Source of the DNA: Moringa oleifera
Taxonomy: Eukaryota; Streptophyta; Magnoliopsida; Brassicales; Moringaceae
Length of the DNA: 64,000 bases
Direction: 5' to 3'
NCBI GenBank assembly: GCA_021397835.1
Contig: JAJFZO010000659.1
Coordinates: 283,501 to 347,500, forward strand
Under the pieces are notes generated by a model. It was not told where the DNA came from. It did not search any database and was given only the letters and a program-made list of their open reading frames with translations. Each line of letters starts with the position of its first letter. Within the stretch, counting starts at the first letter, position 1. Positions 11,490 to 23,544 of this stretch are shown here, one piece after another. Both the position numbers and the translations under genes were made by a program.

Positions 11490-12191
11490 ACAATACACAT
11501 CGTCCGTCGTTAAAATTTTTGAAGTTTAATAGCTTTAAAATTATTAACACTTTTTAAAAAACTTTTTTTAGTGATGGATCATGGTTCATCATTAAAACTT
11601 TTATGTTTGCATTATTTTAAATTATGAAAAATTGTTAAAAAATTTCAAAAAAATTTATATTTAATAATGAATCGCAATCTATGGTTATGTTCTTGAATTT
11701 TAATTATTATAAAAAATTATTAAATTCTAAAAAATGCATTTCTAGCGATGGATCATCATATTTGTCATTATTTTAGCGATGGATTGTCATTCGTCATAAA
11801 AGTTCTTTAATTTTTCCAGAGGTCACCATGTTCGTTGTTAAATAGCGACGTATTACGATTCGTCATTAATTTTTTTGGATTTTAATTGTTTTTAAATTAT
11901 TAATTTTTTTAAAGAAGCTATTTTTATATATAATGAATCACCATTGAGGTTCCTAATTTGTAATTGTTGTAAAATTATTAAAAATTTCTAAAACAAGCAA
12001 ATTTTATTAATGGATATTGAGTTCATTGCTATTTTTGTTGCTAATGTGTCATTAATCGATCTTCAAGTCCAAAAAATTCATTAATCTGTCTTTAAGTCCA
12101 AAAATTACTTTCACCGTAGATTCATTCGTAATTAATGATAGATGACATCTATCAAGAATATCTGTCGCTATTTCAACATTTTTTTATAATG
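11490..12191. repeat. CACTA subterminal repeats (TAGCGATGGATC type)
   Basis: Units such as TAGTGATGGATCATGGTTCATCATTA, in 20-base core form TTAGCGATGGATCATCAT, recur near 11,500, 11,568, 11,660, 11,743, 11,775, 11,845, 11,995 and 12,130, often as inverted pairs. In CACTA elements such units bind the element's own protein during excision. Confidence 0.65.
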
Positions 12192-13110
12192 AATGAAAAA
12201 GCAAATAACTTGATCTTATAGCTCATTTGCCAAGTTGTGTGAAGTTAGCTTTAACTTTCAAAACATTTATGAGATCAAGAAAAAGTTTAGAAGATATTCG
12301 ATAGTATACAAAAATCCAATGATAAAAATAACATTTTACATAAAACATTACCAATTTTGGATGTCTTCAGTAAACATAAAAACTTGAATTGCATTGCCAT
12401 AAAGTTAACCATATATAGCCTTTACAAGGATTAAAAATAGGGAATCAAATGATGTTATAGAAAACTAGATGATGAGGTGAAAGTTGTCAAAAAAGTAAGG
12501 AAAGATCCTATAGACAAAGAAGAGAGAATGTCAAGAGTCCACTAGAGATAACTTTAATGCTTAATGAGTAAAGATTTTCGTAGCATAATAATGATAAAAG
12601 TATATATTTAAAGCTTATTTGGGAGTTTCATTTTTATAGTGGAGCTTGTGATCATCTCTCACAAGTCTTGGGTTAGGTGTCTTTGGTATTAGTACCTAAG
12701 GTCTCTATAGATACTTAACTTTACATCTAATAAAACTATAGAGAAAAGAAAAGAGACATGAAAAGAAGGGCTATAAAGTGGTGAATGATAAGGTTGGGGT
12801 AAAGAAAAAGATTAGGAGGATGAGTCATCTAGCTTAAATGGCAAAGTTAGTATAATGCTTCATTGGGGCTTAGGTTGGTTAGGTCTAAAAGAATGGAATT
12901 AACGTTGAAGGGGTGGTCATAACCAATGAAGATGGTTAAGATCGAGATTCAACACTTAGTCATTATAATGATTTGATTGAATTAAACATGATCAGGTTAT
13001 TCCAATTGAAAGAAAAGAAAGATGCAAAATAAGTGAAAAAGAACAAGAAAATAAGTATAAGTGATTAAACTTTAAAATAACATAAAAGAGATAAAAGAAG
13101 TTGTTCTTTA
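12192..13110. other. No recognisable feature
   Basis: AT-rich sequence with no open frame of note, no terminal repeats and no protein similarity that I recognise. Confidence 0.4.
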
Positions 13111-16100
13111 AACAAACTCAATTTATTATAAGATCATGGGCATTAGTTACAAGATTTTCACCCATGATAGGGGCTTCTACTGCAATAATAATAGTATCGA
13201 TAGCTTTAGGGTTAGCTTGATCATGTCTTGGCTCAAGAACTTCTATAGTGGGTTCAAAAGCAGCCTTTTGAGTGAAGTCTATTACAATAACCTCTAGGTT
13301 TTCAAAGTTGATGGTAGATAAGGCTTCTGTAGCAAAGGGAGACACCTCTATGTAATTTTATTTTTTCTTTGAGCAATTGGCCCTTAATTTTTTCAACAAG
13401 CCTTTTTTGGATAGGGTAGTAAAGGTGTGCAGCTTGAGCCTTAATCATACCCTTGTAATCTTTTGATTGTCTAAATTCATCTATGGCTTTAGATCAAGTC
13501 TTCCCCTCAACCTTCTTTAGCTCACTTAAAGGTTGAAGCAAGAGCTTATGCTTCGCCTTCTCTACCTTGTCATCAATATTGGCCTTGATGTTGGATACCT
13601 TGAACCTTAAGTTGTTTAACTTAGATTGTCCATGATGACCTTCAGTCGTTTTATCTCAGCCATGTGAACCTAGACTTAGGTCACTACATCGTTAGTAAAT
13701 TTATTAGTAGATTTAGTTTCCATAATAAAATGGTGCAACCTTATACTGTAGAAAGTATATTTGTTGTTGAGCATAGATAAATGTTATAAAGCCTATATCA
13801 TAAACCTAAAAAATGATCAAGTGATTTAAGATTATAAAGAAGCAAAAGATCGAGAAAATAAATTGAGAAGAATGAAAAGCTAAGTTAATGGAGAAAGTAA
13901 AAGAAAAATGTATTAATAAAAAAGGCCAAGAGAAATGATCGGGATAATGTAGGAAAAGTAAGATTGAGATTATGAAACTTACCTCATTGAAACACATTAC
14001 TATGTTTCCCAAGAAGATGTGGTTATGTTTTGACTTGTTCTTTTTTCTTGTCTCAAAGCAAGATAAACTTATACAACCACTCTTGAACCAACTAAAGGTG
14101 GTTCAAACTCTAATCCTTAGGAATGTTCTACTTTAATCCTTGGGAATGTTTTAATCTTACAAAAAAACTTCTTTTGCCTTGCATGGGGGAGGACCTCCTA
14201 ATGGAACATGTAAAGCATCCTTGGAACCTTGCTCTTGAGGCTAGTTGAGGAGACTAGTGTTTAGCTAGAGTTTTCAATGCGGTATTGGTCAGGGATAAGA
14301 AGATCAGCCCATAGGATGATCCATTTGCGCCTAAAATTTAGTTTTAGGTAGTTGTGGAGTTTTTTAAGGAGCCATGCTTACAAGATCTGCAAGAAAAAAG
14401 ATGATTAGAAAAGAAGTAAAGGTAATAACAAGTAAAAGAAAGAAACAAAAAAAAAAAAAGGTAGGAAAACTAAAGAAAAAACCTATAAGAGGAGAATCAT
14501 GGCTATGTCTTGAGCTGACTAAGGAGGCCATACATGGCTGCTCATTTTGGGGTTGATTTTCATCTAAATTTGAAGAGGTATGGAGATCAAAAGTAGAAGT
14601 AATGACTTGGCCAGGAACTTGAACAAGAGCTTGATCAAGGTTAGAAATAGGGTTTTAACTAAAGTTTAGTGTATCAGGGCTTTGAGAAGGCGAATGAGAA
14701 TAAGGGTTTTAACTGATAGTACAAGAATTAAAAGAGAAAATCTAGGTAGATTAGGATGACCGATTAAATGAAACCTTGTACCAAGCTTGAGTAGCTCTAA
14801 CAATGGCTATCATAGTAGGGGTAACATTGTGTCTTAAAATTATCTTTACCTCAATGTTCTAAAAGGGTTTGATAAAAAAGCTTTCACATTTGGATGAATT
14901 CTCTTATAATGGACTTTCTTAGGGGCTTTTTTTCAAATGTTAGGACCTATATAAATCTTAGGCCATAGAGCTTAAAAGATTTCTCTAACCATTACTCGTT
15001 ATTTGAAGGCAATTTTGGTTGTTTTTATTAAAAAGCCTAGGGTATTTATTGCTGAAAATGGTAAAATTTAATTGAAGAACCCTTGTCATCCTGCTCTGTT
15101 TCATTTTGAAGAATTTGACAAAAAGAGGGACCGACAAAATAGTGCATTTCAAAGTGAACAGTTGAGATAAAAGCGATAAGGCACCACCAAGCATTTAATA
15201 GTAGTTGAGATGAAGAAATAAAATTGGTTGCAAATATTTTGATTTAAAAAAAGGTGGATATGAAGGTCTCGATCATCTTTGAGGTAGTCTTCAAAAACTA
15301 TGATCTAACCTGCATGGCGAGATCAAGGTCCATAAAAGGGGAAAAGACATTTTAACTACATAGATTTTGGAATGAAATAGTTATTCTTCACCTATTTTAA
15401 ATCATCGGTGGTGTAAGAAGATGGACTTAGGTCTTTAACCATTATGAAAGATAAAAAAAAAAAAAAAAAAAAGCAAAAGGAAAAGGAACTCACTAGAAAA
15501 GATCAGAAAAGTTGGAGCTGCAACAACCGAGATTTATATAGAAAAAGGGATTCTTGAAGAAGGTAAAGTGAGAGAAAGAAGGAATTGAAAGGGAATGATG
15601 ATATACTTTAAAATGGGTTTTGAAAAATAAAAAAATGTATGCCAAAGGACATGATGTATGGTTTAAAAGATATGAATTCTTAGACTATAGGTTTAATGAT
15701 GACTTGTAATTAGTAATTAACGTTTTAGAAAAATAACCATTACGTGCACCTAATGAATTGTTGAGCTGATAAGAGAAATCCTGATCTTAATAAATTTAGT
15801 CACCATAAATTCAGGTTTTGTAAACCCTAATCAATGAAAATCCTAATTCCTAACCAATTAAGATGAAAGAGCCATCTTTGCTAAGAAATGAATTATCTAA
15901 GACGCTCTTAATGACCAAGAAGGAAAATCTCAACCAATTGTAAATCTTGATCAATTATAAATTCTAACCAATTATAAATCCTGATTAATTATAAGTGCCG
16001 ATCATTGGAAGATTTTATATGCAAAATTTAATGCGATAGGGTGAAGAGTTTGTCTGAAAATGTGTAAAATGTTAGCTCTTACTCCAATGTGCCTAGACAA

Positions 16101-16185
16101 CCAATAGTCTCGCTTACTTGACCTCCAACCTTTAATCCTTTGCCTAGTAAGGCTTTAACTTAATTAGTCCTTTGACCCTAGCCTT
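13111..16185. other. Degenerate, probably retroelement-derived sequence
   Basis: Only fragments are visible. On the minus strand at about 13,118-13,520 a short frame runs with KGMIKAQAAHLYYPIQKR-like text into MSPFATEALSTINFENLEV. Other short frames (14,374-14,556 plus, 14,985-15,194 minus) are lysine- or hydrophobic-rich and have no recognised family. Poly-A tracts occur at 14,448 and 15,451. The composition resembles 17.5-18.1 kb and 25.0-26.0 kb. The stretch lies directly upstream of an integrase remnant, so it may be the body of the same dead element. That is inference. Confidence 0.3.
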
Positions 16186-16189
16186 ACGA

Positions 16190-16960
16190 TAAAGAAAATT
16201 ATAGTGGTAGCTATTGAGTACTTCACCAAATGGGTTATAGTTGAACCCTTAACGCAAATCATAAACTAGAAATGTTATGATGGCAATCTATAAGAACATT
16301 ATATGCAAGTGTGCCATCCCCCATGTTTATTATATATGATAATGGGATTCAGTTTAAACAAAAGAGATTTGTCCAACCTTGCAAAGAGTTGAAATTTCAG
16401 TAAAAGATGCACCTTTGTCGCTTACCCTTAATGTAGCAAACAAACAAAGGTGACCAACCAAACAATTTTGAAGCCATTAAAAGTCCATCTCGATCATACT
16501 AAAAGAGCATGGGTGAACAAACCATCGAGTTTATTATGGGCCTACTAAACGACACACATAATTGTTACTATGGGAACCTTGTTCATATAGTATACTAGAT
16601 AGAAGCCATCCAATTGAAATTGGTATATCCTCCCATTAAATTAAAAGTCTCAATGAAGAATAAAATAATGAGAATGTGACTACCTAGACCGACCTTTTAG
16701 ATGAGTTGAGGATAGTGCAAAGCAAGAACCACATGAGTCTATAATAAAAAGGTAAAGGATCACAGCTTCACTCTACAAGTCTTGGTACTTCAAAAGGTAG
16801 CTATGAGCTCCCTTCATCGACACACTAAAAAGTTTGTAGCTAACTAGGAAGGACCTTACAGGGTTCTCAAAGTCCTAGGTCCAAGTAAATACTCCCTCAA
16901 AACTCCAAAAGGTAAAGCATTGCCAAATCTATGGCATGTTAAAAATCTAAGAAAGTTCTA
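16190..16960 (+). pseudogene. Ty3/gypsy integrase remnant, heavily decayed
   Basis: In three frames the text follows a gypsy integrase. Near 16,205-16,240 AIEYFTKWVIVEPLTQI matches the core start with its first catalytic Asp replaced by Glu. MIMGF near 16,335 replaces the SDNG segment. Further on come NQT-LKPLK and the LWAY-TT segment near 16,530-16,550. The C-terminal end KFVA, GPYRVLKVLGPSKYSLKTP (16,855-16,905) and LPNLWHVKNLRKFYV (16,920-16,965) is best preserved and matches the GPY-type module and terminus. Stops are frequent. The ending differs from the KKYYA type at 757 and 21,126, so this is a separate family from those two. Confidence 0.85.
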
Positions 16961-18388
16961 TGTATACACGTTGTTGCCATATGTTGCAATTTTAACTATG
17001 TTTTATTTTCATATCGTAGTAATCCCATGCATGGTTGCCATTAATAAAAGCATGAGTTATCCTTTTCACAAATTTATTTGTTACCCTCATGTCAATTATC
17101 TTTTAACTTCATTTAAACCATGGCTGTGACGGTCTATAATGGAATGCACTTGATGATATAACGAATGGACAACTGCATCAACCTTAAGTTAGCAATCTTG
17201 CCCTTCCTAAACCTTGCGGTAGCTATACCATCTCAGTTGATATATGTTGCCTTACAAAGATTCTTTAAGTTGATACTCCCCTCCTAAACCTTGTGGTTAC
17301 TACACCGACCTAAGTTAATAGTCTTACCTTTGCAAAGGTTCTCCAAAGTTGATATTTTTCTTGAGCCTTGAGTTCAATATATTGATTATAGTTGGTAGTC
17401 TTAGTTTGCAAGCCTTTTGAGCTACAACTTGAATATTCCAAAAAGCTATGGCATGCAACTCAAATACTGCCAAAAGCTATAGCAAGTTAACTGATTAGAA
17501 GTTAACTTACATAAATAATATCTTGAACATAACTAAAAGCACATCATTTCAAAAAACTAATGTTAATTCAAACCATTGGAAGTTGAAATCCAATCACAAT
17601 AACACCTTAAGTTATTACTTGGTATAGAAAGAGCAATAGGATTTAAAATAAACAATTGAAATTTATACAACAAAATGAAAAGTTTGTTCGAATACCAAAT
17701 ACCAAAAACAATTCATCCTATTAAAAAAAAAAAGAGTAAAGAAAGCTAATCAAATAACAACTAGTTTAATGGCTAGTAGCATCAATGGGTAGCAATGACA
17801 GGGTAGGCTCCAAACACAACAGAGAATGCGATGGCAAGACTAGAAGTTGTTCCATAGCATGGACAGACAGATCAATGATAGAAATAAGAAGCTAGAGCCT
17901 CTTTCACCTTCTTTAACAAAGTCTTGCAAGCTTTCTCCTTGGTGGATAAGCCTTTATGCAATTACGGCTCCTTATGCTCTAGAGCCTGCACTTTATCTCA
18001 TACTTATGTTGATTAGCTGATAGTATCTCAACCATGCCAATATGCTACTTCTCATGCTTGAGAAAGGCCTAAGATAAAGAGGCTTATTTGTGAATCACTA
18101 ATATCCACTTTTATGAAACTTCCAAAAAGAAAATATCACATGTTCGGAACCAAGGGGCACCACAAAAAAATCATGCACGCAAACACAAAGTATTTACTAT
18201 GAGGCTCCTGTTCATAGTATTAGTATAGAGGATATTATTATTGATCTCCATTAGTGCCTTGATGTCTTTGGGTAACATTAGTTGTTAGCACTTAGTGTAA
18301 GTCACTATCAGGTCTCAACATCAAGCTCTCAATCATTAGTTAAGAGGTGGAAATGTTGTCACCAGCTAGTCTATTATGCTATGACTCT
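16961..18388. other. Retroelement 3' flank and unrecognised sequence
   Basis: After the integrase terminus no gene is visible. A 77-base tandem duplication lies at 17,206-17,359. The 17,760-18,080 stretch resembles in composition the minus-strand fragments at 13.1-13.6 kb. An LTR start was not found. Confidence 0.3.
17206..17359. repeat. Two diverged tandem copies, period 77
   Basis: CCTAAACCTTGCGGTAGCTA at 17,206 recurs as CCTAAACCTTGTGGTTACTA at 17,283, and both continue in parallel to AAAGTTGATA. Confidence 0.65.
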
Positions 18389-18689
18389 CACTATTACAAA
18401 TAAAAGCTTTAATGAAAGTTTAAAATGGATTTTGATGATAGTTTTAAAGGGTCCTTTTAACGTCTCTCTTTTAACGATAGTTATGATAGAACCACCATTA
18501 AAAGTTCTCTCTTTTAATGATAGTTCTGATAGAATTACCATTAAAAGTATATGTTTTTTTTTATTAATTTTAAAATAAATACAAAATTTTTATTTTCAAA
18601 TTCCAAAATCGGTATATATAAAATTTTTCATCTCTTCCACATCAACAATATACATTAATACAATTTTTTGCAATATGAAATCAAAATCT

Positions 18690-18800
18690 TAATAATTATA
18701 ATTAACACCTAATTAATATTAAAATATAAATTCATCTAATTAACATCTAATTAATTTATCAACTAATCTAAAAATCTTAATAATTACCAAATAATAAATC
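18690..18800. repeat. ATCTAATTAACA-type AT-rich array (short)
   Basis: A short version of the array described at 10,795, at the expected place inside this CACTA element. Confidence 0.4.
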
Positions 18801-19089
18801 CATCAATGTATACCCATTCATACCAAATATATTCATCTAAATATACTTACAAAAAAATTCAAATTTTATCAATAAAAATTTATTAAACATACTTAATAAA
18901 GAACTTCTCAAAATAATATACATTCTCAATAAAATTTTTAAACCAAAATTAATCAAATTGAATAAAAATTATTACATAAATTTAATAAAAAAATTCAAAT
19001 TTATACTGAAATACTTAGATATATGTAAATATCAAAGACAAAGGAATGGAAGGGGAGGGTGTGGCTGCTTCATGTGAAGATTAAGACAA

Positions 19090-19383
19090 ATAAGAGAGAA
19101 TAAGCAAGAAGAGAGCAAACAAAAGAGGGCTGCAGAAAGGCAGTGTAGTTGCTAGCAGCTGGCCTAGCCACTTCTAGACGGAGAGTAAAGAGGAAAAGGC
19201 CGAAAGAGAGGTAGTGTCGCTGCTATGCCAGTAGCTAGTCTACCTGCTTCTAGACAAAGACCAAAGAGGATAGGGTTGGAGAGAAGAAGTATGGCTGCCA
19301 ATAGTTGACCTAACTGCTTTTGGATAGAGAGCAAAAAGGAAAATGACAGAGGTAGTGCGACTATCATGCCAACAACTGGTCTA
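19090..19383. repeat. Tandem repeat, unit about 85 bases, left part
   Basis: Three to four diverged copies share the core AGCTGGCCTAGCCACTTCTA then GGA-AGAGAG(T/C)AAA-AGGA. The same block, in the opposite orientation, lies at 46,735-47,060 inside the related element. It is split here by an 876-base insertion and resumes at 20,260. Confidence 0.7.
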
Positions 19384-20259
19384 TCATATAAAAATCATCC
19401 TTTCCATTTTCCTACATCGAATTGGTCTCATGTGATCTCATGTGTGGCCATCATTAAGTCGGGTTTGGGCTACTTTTAGTTATAAAATCACCCATAGAAG
19501 CCCTTCTTTTTATTAAAAAAACTTTATGCACTCATCAACGGTGTTGATGGAAGTTTTTATTCCTTCTGTCTAGCTCCTTGGGCTTCCCACCTGGACTGAC
19601 TAAATGCTTGGCTTAAGAGAGCTCTTAGTATAGCATTCAGCAAACCAAGTTTAGTGATCACAAGGAGGTCCTGATAAGGACGAAAGAAAGAGGGTGAAAG
19701 CACCAAAGGTAAAGCAAGAGGTATTATATGCTTTGTTTCTGGGGCAGGAATATGATATTGATCGAAGTGGGACGCTTGAACATATTCTTTTGTAGTCGTA
19801 GAGTTAGAAGCAACTACATATAGATAGTGTCTGATTTTTATACCTTGCGTGTGAATCGAAACTGTTATCTTTCTAGCTCATGAATGAATGACTTGCCTGA
19901 TCCTATGAGCTTTCATAAAAAGCCTATATCTTATAGCCCATACAAGAACAAGTGGTGGACAATCTTCTCTGAGTTCTTTGACCTGAATTCAGGTTTTTTC
20001 TGCCTTCATGACTTTAGTTTCAAACTTTGATGGTTGATTAAGTGATTGCTCAACTTATTGCTTTACCTTTATTGCTTTCCTTTTGTGCCTTTCTTTATGC
20101 CTTTCCTTCTTCACATTCTTATCTCTCCTTAGGGGTTGAGAGCAGCCAGCCCTAGAGGTAACACACTAATAATGGCATCTCAACCTGATATGGATCCCTA
20201 CCTCTCTATCCATAATTGACCCGCCATTTCAAAAGATTATTTATTTGCTTAAGATCGTA
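19384..20259. other. Foreign insertion inside the CACTA repeat block
   Basis: The repeat unit is cut after ...AACTGGTCTA (ending at 19,383) and resumes with GCTACTTTTGGACAGAG at 20,260. The 876 bases between do not resemble the repeat or the rest of the window and are visibly richer in G and C. No long frame or terminal repeats are evident. The look (mixed-sequence, no poly-A tail, no clear ends) would fit a piece of organellar, perhaps mitochondrial, DNA or a captured host fragment, but I cannot identify it. Confidence 0.5.
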
Positions 20260-20450
20260 GCTACTTTTGGACAGAGACTAAAAAGGAGAGGGCTGGAGAG
20301 AAGAAGTACGGCTGCTAGTAGCTAGTCTAGTTGCTTCTAGATGGAAAGCAAAAAGGAAAAGGACTAAGGAGAGGTGATGCAGCTGCCAGCTGCTGGCCTA
20401 GCTACTTCTGGATAGAGAGTAAAGAAGAAAAGGATGAAGGAAAGAGTAAA
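20260..20450. repeat. Tandem repeat, unit about 85 bases, right part
   Basis: Two further copies (cores at 20,310-20,345 and 20,385-20,420, the latter AGCTGCTGGCCTAGCTACTT) continue the block interrupted at 19,383. Confidence 0.7.
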
Positions 20451-20640
20451 AAATGCATGCTTTGCTGCTGACGAGATCTAGAGACGAATTAAGGATCCCT
20501 AGTTGTTTAAACCAAGTCAAACAATTTTTAATGCCAGTTTTGTCAGAATTGGTGTTGAAGAATACAATGTTTCATGCCAGTTGTGGCAGAACTAGCATGA
20601 ATGGATATTGAAGGATGTCCTCATCCTAGGACTGGTTATA

Positions 20641-21126
20641 TGAGTGAAAAGCTCTTTTTAGCTTTATTGGCATATAAAACAAATGTTGGAACTTCTACTA
20701 AGGCAACCCCTTATTCCTTAATGTATGAAATAGGAATAGTGTTCCTCGTCAAAATAGATCTTCATTGAAAGTGATCAAGGAAACTTAGCTTGATGAAGAT
20801 GAGTGGATTAAAACTTTTTTCGAACAACCAAATTTAATAAAAGAAAAAAGCTAAAACATTTGTGTCATGGGCAACTATACTAGAAAAGAATGGAGCAAGC
20901 TTACAATAAGAAAGTTCACTTAGGCATTTTCAAAGAATGAGAGCTGGCATTAAAAAGGATACCTGACAATGTTCTAAATCGTAAAGGAAAATGGGCTTCT
21001 AATTGGAATACCCCATGTGTAATGAAAAAAGCATCTTCCTGTGGGGCTTTAATATTGACAAAAGTAGATGGTTTTGTCCTTTTGAATCCAATAAATTCAA
21101 ATATTGTCAAGAAATATTATGTGTGA
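20641..21126 (+). pseudogene. Ty3/gypsy Tat-lineage integrase, C-terminal remnant (second copy)
   Basis: Translation gives LLAYKTNVGTSTKATPYSLM near 20,664-20,725, then in other frames LDEDEWIKTFFEQPNLI, and finally IVKKYYV with a stop at 21,124-21,126. This is the same segment and terminus as the copy ending at 757. Several stops and frameshifts are present. It is followed by a 3' untranslated stretch and LTR 2, again the natural order. It starts abruptly, without the integrase core, against the truncated CACTA element. Confidence 0.85.
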
Positions 21127-22139
21127 GATGATAGAAGCCAAAAACAAAACCTTAAAAAACCCTTTTCTTGAAAAAAAATAGAGTGAGAGAAATCTGTACT
21201 GAAAAAAATAGGCCTTATCATGTAATTGAAGTTAAAGGAAAAAAAACGCTATGAATTTCGCTCAACCAAGATTAGAAGAAAGTAAAGAATCAAAGGTACT
21301 CACTTGTCAAGCGAGAAATTGAACATGATGCATTTTGTCTTATACAAAATTCCATGAATAAAACTACCAAGCATTTCTTTCCCTTTATTCTTTGTCATTT
21401 TATCTTATAGAAAATTTCATCAATAAATCTACCAAGCATTTCTTGCCCCTTATTCTTTGTCCCTTCCCTTTCCAAAAGAAAAATATGCAAAATTGTTTTC
21501 CAAATACCACAGTCATAATGAAGAGTTTGTTTGAACCAAATTTTAAATGGTGTACATTGACATTTCCTCGTAAAACGGCCGAGAAGTTGTAAAATGCATG
21601 AGAAAATGATTTTCAAGGTTTGAGAATGATAAAATCCAAACACAAAAATGAGGGGTGTGCGAAAAGTATATTTCCAGATGATATTTTTTAGTTATTTCAA
21701 TGAAAGTTCATTATAATGAGGATAATCATGCATCTTGGAAGTATGAAGGTGATCGAATTACAAAGTTTTGCACCCCCCCCCCCCCCGAAAAGAAAAGGGG
21801 AAAAAATATCTATACATCATGCATACATGAATATGTGTATTGTAAAAAATACTTTCTTTAAAGCTTCCTCAATAGGAGGAAAGCTCAAATAGGGAAATGG
21901 GAAAATCAACAAATTCCCTAAGAGAGCTAGAATTTCATTATCCCTAGTAGAAAAGGTCTCGATTGATGAAAAATGCGTCGTAGATAAAACCGTATCAAAA
22001 TTTTGAAAGATCTAGATAGCTGACAATAACATCATGGACTTAAGAACAATAAAAAGAATACAGATGTTTGGGGCTTAAAATTAAGCGATCTTAGTCTTTG
22101 CCCTATTCCTGTTTCTCAAAAATTGGCAAAGATGGCAAC
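21127..22139 (+). other. Retrotransposon 3' untranslated region
   Basis: No coding sequence. It includes a 65-base tandem duplication (21,332-21,461) and a run of 14 C residues (21,773-21,786). It ends with GGCAAAGATGGCAAC, a weak purine-rich tract, before the LTR start. Confidence 0.6.
21332..21461. repeat. Two tandem copies, period 65
   Basis: ATTTTGTCTTATACAAAATT at 21,332 recurs as ATTTTATCTTATAGAAAATT at 21,397. Both continue through CTACCAAGCATTTCTT to ATTCTTTGTC. Confidence 0.85.
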
Positions 22140-22399
22140 TGTAGACACCTAGTATTAACTCTAATATTGAGATGAAAAAGGCCCACAAATGGTCGAACCT
22201 CGACAAATCTCAATGTCAAATCAAGAATATCATAGTTTATTTTGATGTAAGATCAAAAAATATCATACCTTGCATTTATGTTAGGTCAGTAATACTTGAG
22301 CTTTCTTTCCTTCAATGTCATATCAAGGCATTTAGTTCTTACCCCAATGTGGTTTACTCGATGTATCTTAATATGATATAATTTACCTGGATGTGCTTT

Positions 22400-23310
22400 A
22401 CTCTTGATGTGGTTTATTCTTAATGTGGTTTACCTCTGATCTTATATGAGATTTAATATCTGATGATGTTGGTGGAGTCGTATCTTGATATAATTAACCT
22501 CAACCTTATCTTTAACCCTAACATGGCATTTATCATCTACCAACCTGAGACGTTGCACTAGAAACTCTCATAAAAAACTTACTTTTGATGTGATTGACTT
22601 TGATGTCACATCAAAACAACTTAATTTCGATGCAGCTAACTCAGTTCTCACATCTTATTGATCCTTCTCCCAATGTAATTGACTACTAATTCAATCCTCA
22701 CATCAGTTCTATCTTACTCCCAATGTGATTGACTTTAATCTCATATTAAAACAACCTGATCTCGATGTAACTGACTTAGTTTTCACATCAGACCCATCCT
22801 ACTGTTAGTGTGATTAAATCCAATCTCACATCAAAATAACTTGTTTTCAATGTCATTAACTTAATTCCTATATCGAATGGATCCTCTTCTCGATGTGATT
22901 GAATTTGGTCTTACATCAAAATAACTTGTTCCTGATGTGATCGACTTATTTTTCACATCATATCAAACCTACCCCTGATGTGAATGACTTTGATCTTACT
23001 TATTAGATCAATCTAACTTTTTGTATGATTGACTTTGATCTCACATCGGGTTACAAGTAATATTTAACCAAGACGTTGTTGACTTTGATTTTACTTTAGG
23101 ATTTAGTGTAGCTGCAATTCAATTCTTAATGTCACATACGGTTAGAAAGACCATAATCGCTGATGTAAGTGATTTTAACCTCATATCAGGATTCAATGAA
23201 GGAACTAGACAATCATAGCAAACTAGACTTGAAGACACATCGAGTTTCAAATGCCACTTAACCAACAATGTGATTGATTCGGATCTCATATCAGGATTTA
23301 AGGGCATAAC
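22400..23310. repeat. U3 array of GATGTGATTGAC units with TCACATCA partners
   Basis: From about 22,560 onward units of roughly 42-50 bases each start with a form of GATGTGATTGACTTTGA and carry TCTCACATCA, so each unit is itself an imperfect inverted repeat. Units alternate between two kinds: one continuing CAAAATAACTTG, the other continuing with a CCTACCCCT-like tail. This gives a dimeric pattern of about 85 bases. Looser copies extend left to about 22,400 and right to 23,310. Confidence 0.75.
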
Positions 23311-23544
23311 CATTTTAAAGAGGTAGAATCACGAAGGCTTAAAAGTGATTCAAACGGAGAGTATTATTTAGCACCAAGATTTTTAAATTTCAAGATTTGT
23401 TTGACTCCAGTCACATTTGCAGAGAGCATGCATTACTCAGTGATGGTCTTTTGAATTTCAATAATGGATTGGTTGTATTGCAACTGCTCCTTATCCGGTA
23501 ATAGATTTTTGAAGTCTTAATAGACTTTATCCTATTTTCATCCC

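Larger units (their letters stand above)
10784..12191. mobile_element. CACTA element, right-hand part only
   Basis: The right end is ACATTTTTTTATAATG, ending at 12,191. Its reverse complement CATTATAAAAAAATG is a one-base decay of the CACTATAAAAAAAT terminus seen intact at 34,910. Inside are 700 bases of short inverted units around TAGCGATGGATC and GACGGATTCGTC, typical CACTA subterminal repeats. Further in are a purine-rich block (11,146-11,490) and a TCTAATTAATTAACA array (10,795-11,140). No left terminus or coding sequence is found. The inner edge abuts the broken retrotransposon at 10,783, so either this element inserted there and lost its left part or a deletion joined the two. Confidence 0.6.
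18389..20640 (-). mobile_element. CACTA element of the Ulp1-associated family, truncated
   Basis: It begins with CACTATTACAAATAAAAG at 18,389, followed by inverted subterminal units (TTAATGATAGTTCTGATAGA with its complement ACCATTAAAAG) at 18,415-18,550. The next 150 bases align with the reverse complement of the right end of the element at 44,734-49,106 (for example AAATAAATACAAAATTT at 18,577), so this copy is inverted relative to that one. Deeper homology includes the GTGAAGATTAAGACAAAT stretch near 19,075 and a repeat block at 19,090-19,383. More subterminal-type repeats (AATGCCAGTTTTGTCAGAATT, 20,540-20,615) follow. It then stops where an integrase fragment starts at about 20,641; the second terminus is missing. 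Confidence 0.7.

Noticed and set aside
11146..11500. Phe/Ser/Leu-rich minus-strand frames as membrane proteins
   Set aside because: They are the reverse of a GA-rich block inside the CACTA end region; two overlapping frames are equally open.
22400..23310. CRISPR-like array (regular repeats and spacers)
   Set aside because: Units are contiguous, diverged and alternate between two types, with no unique spacers. The plant LTR context explains them.
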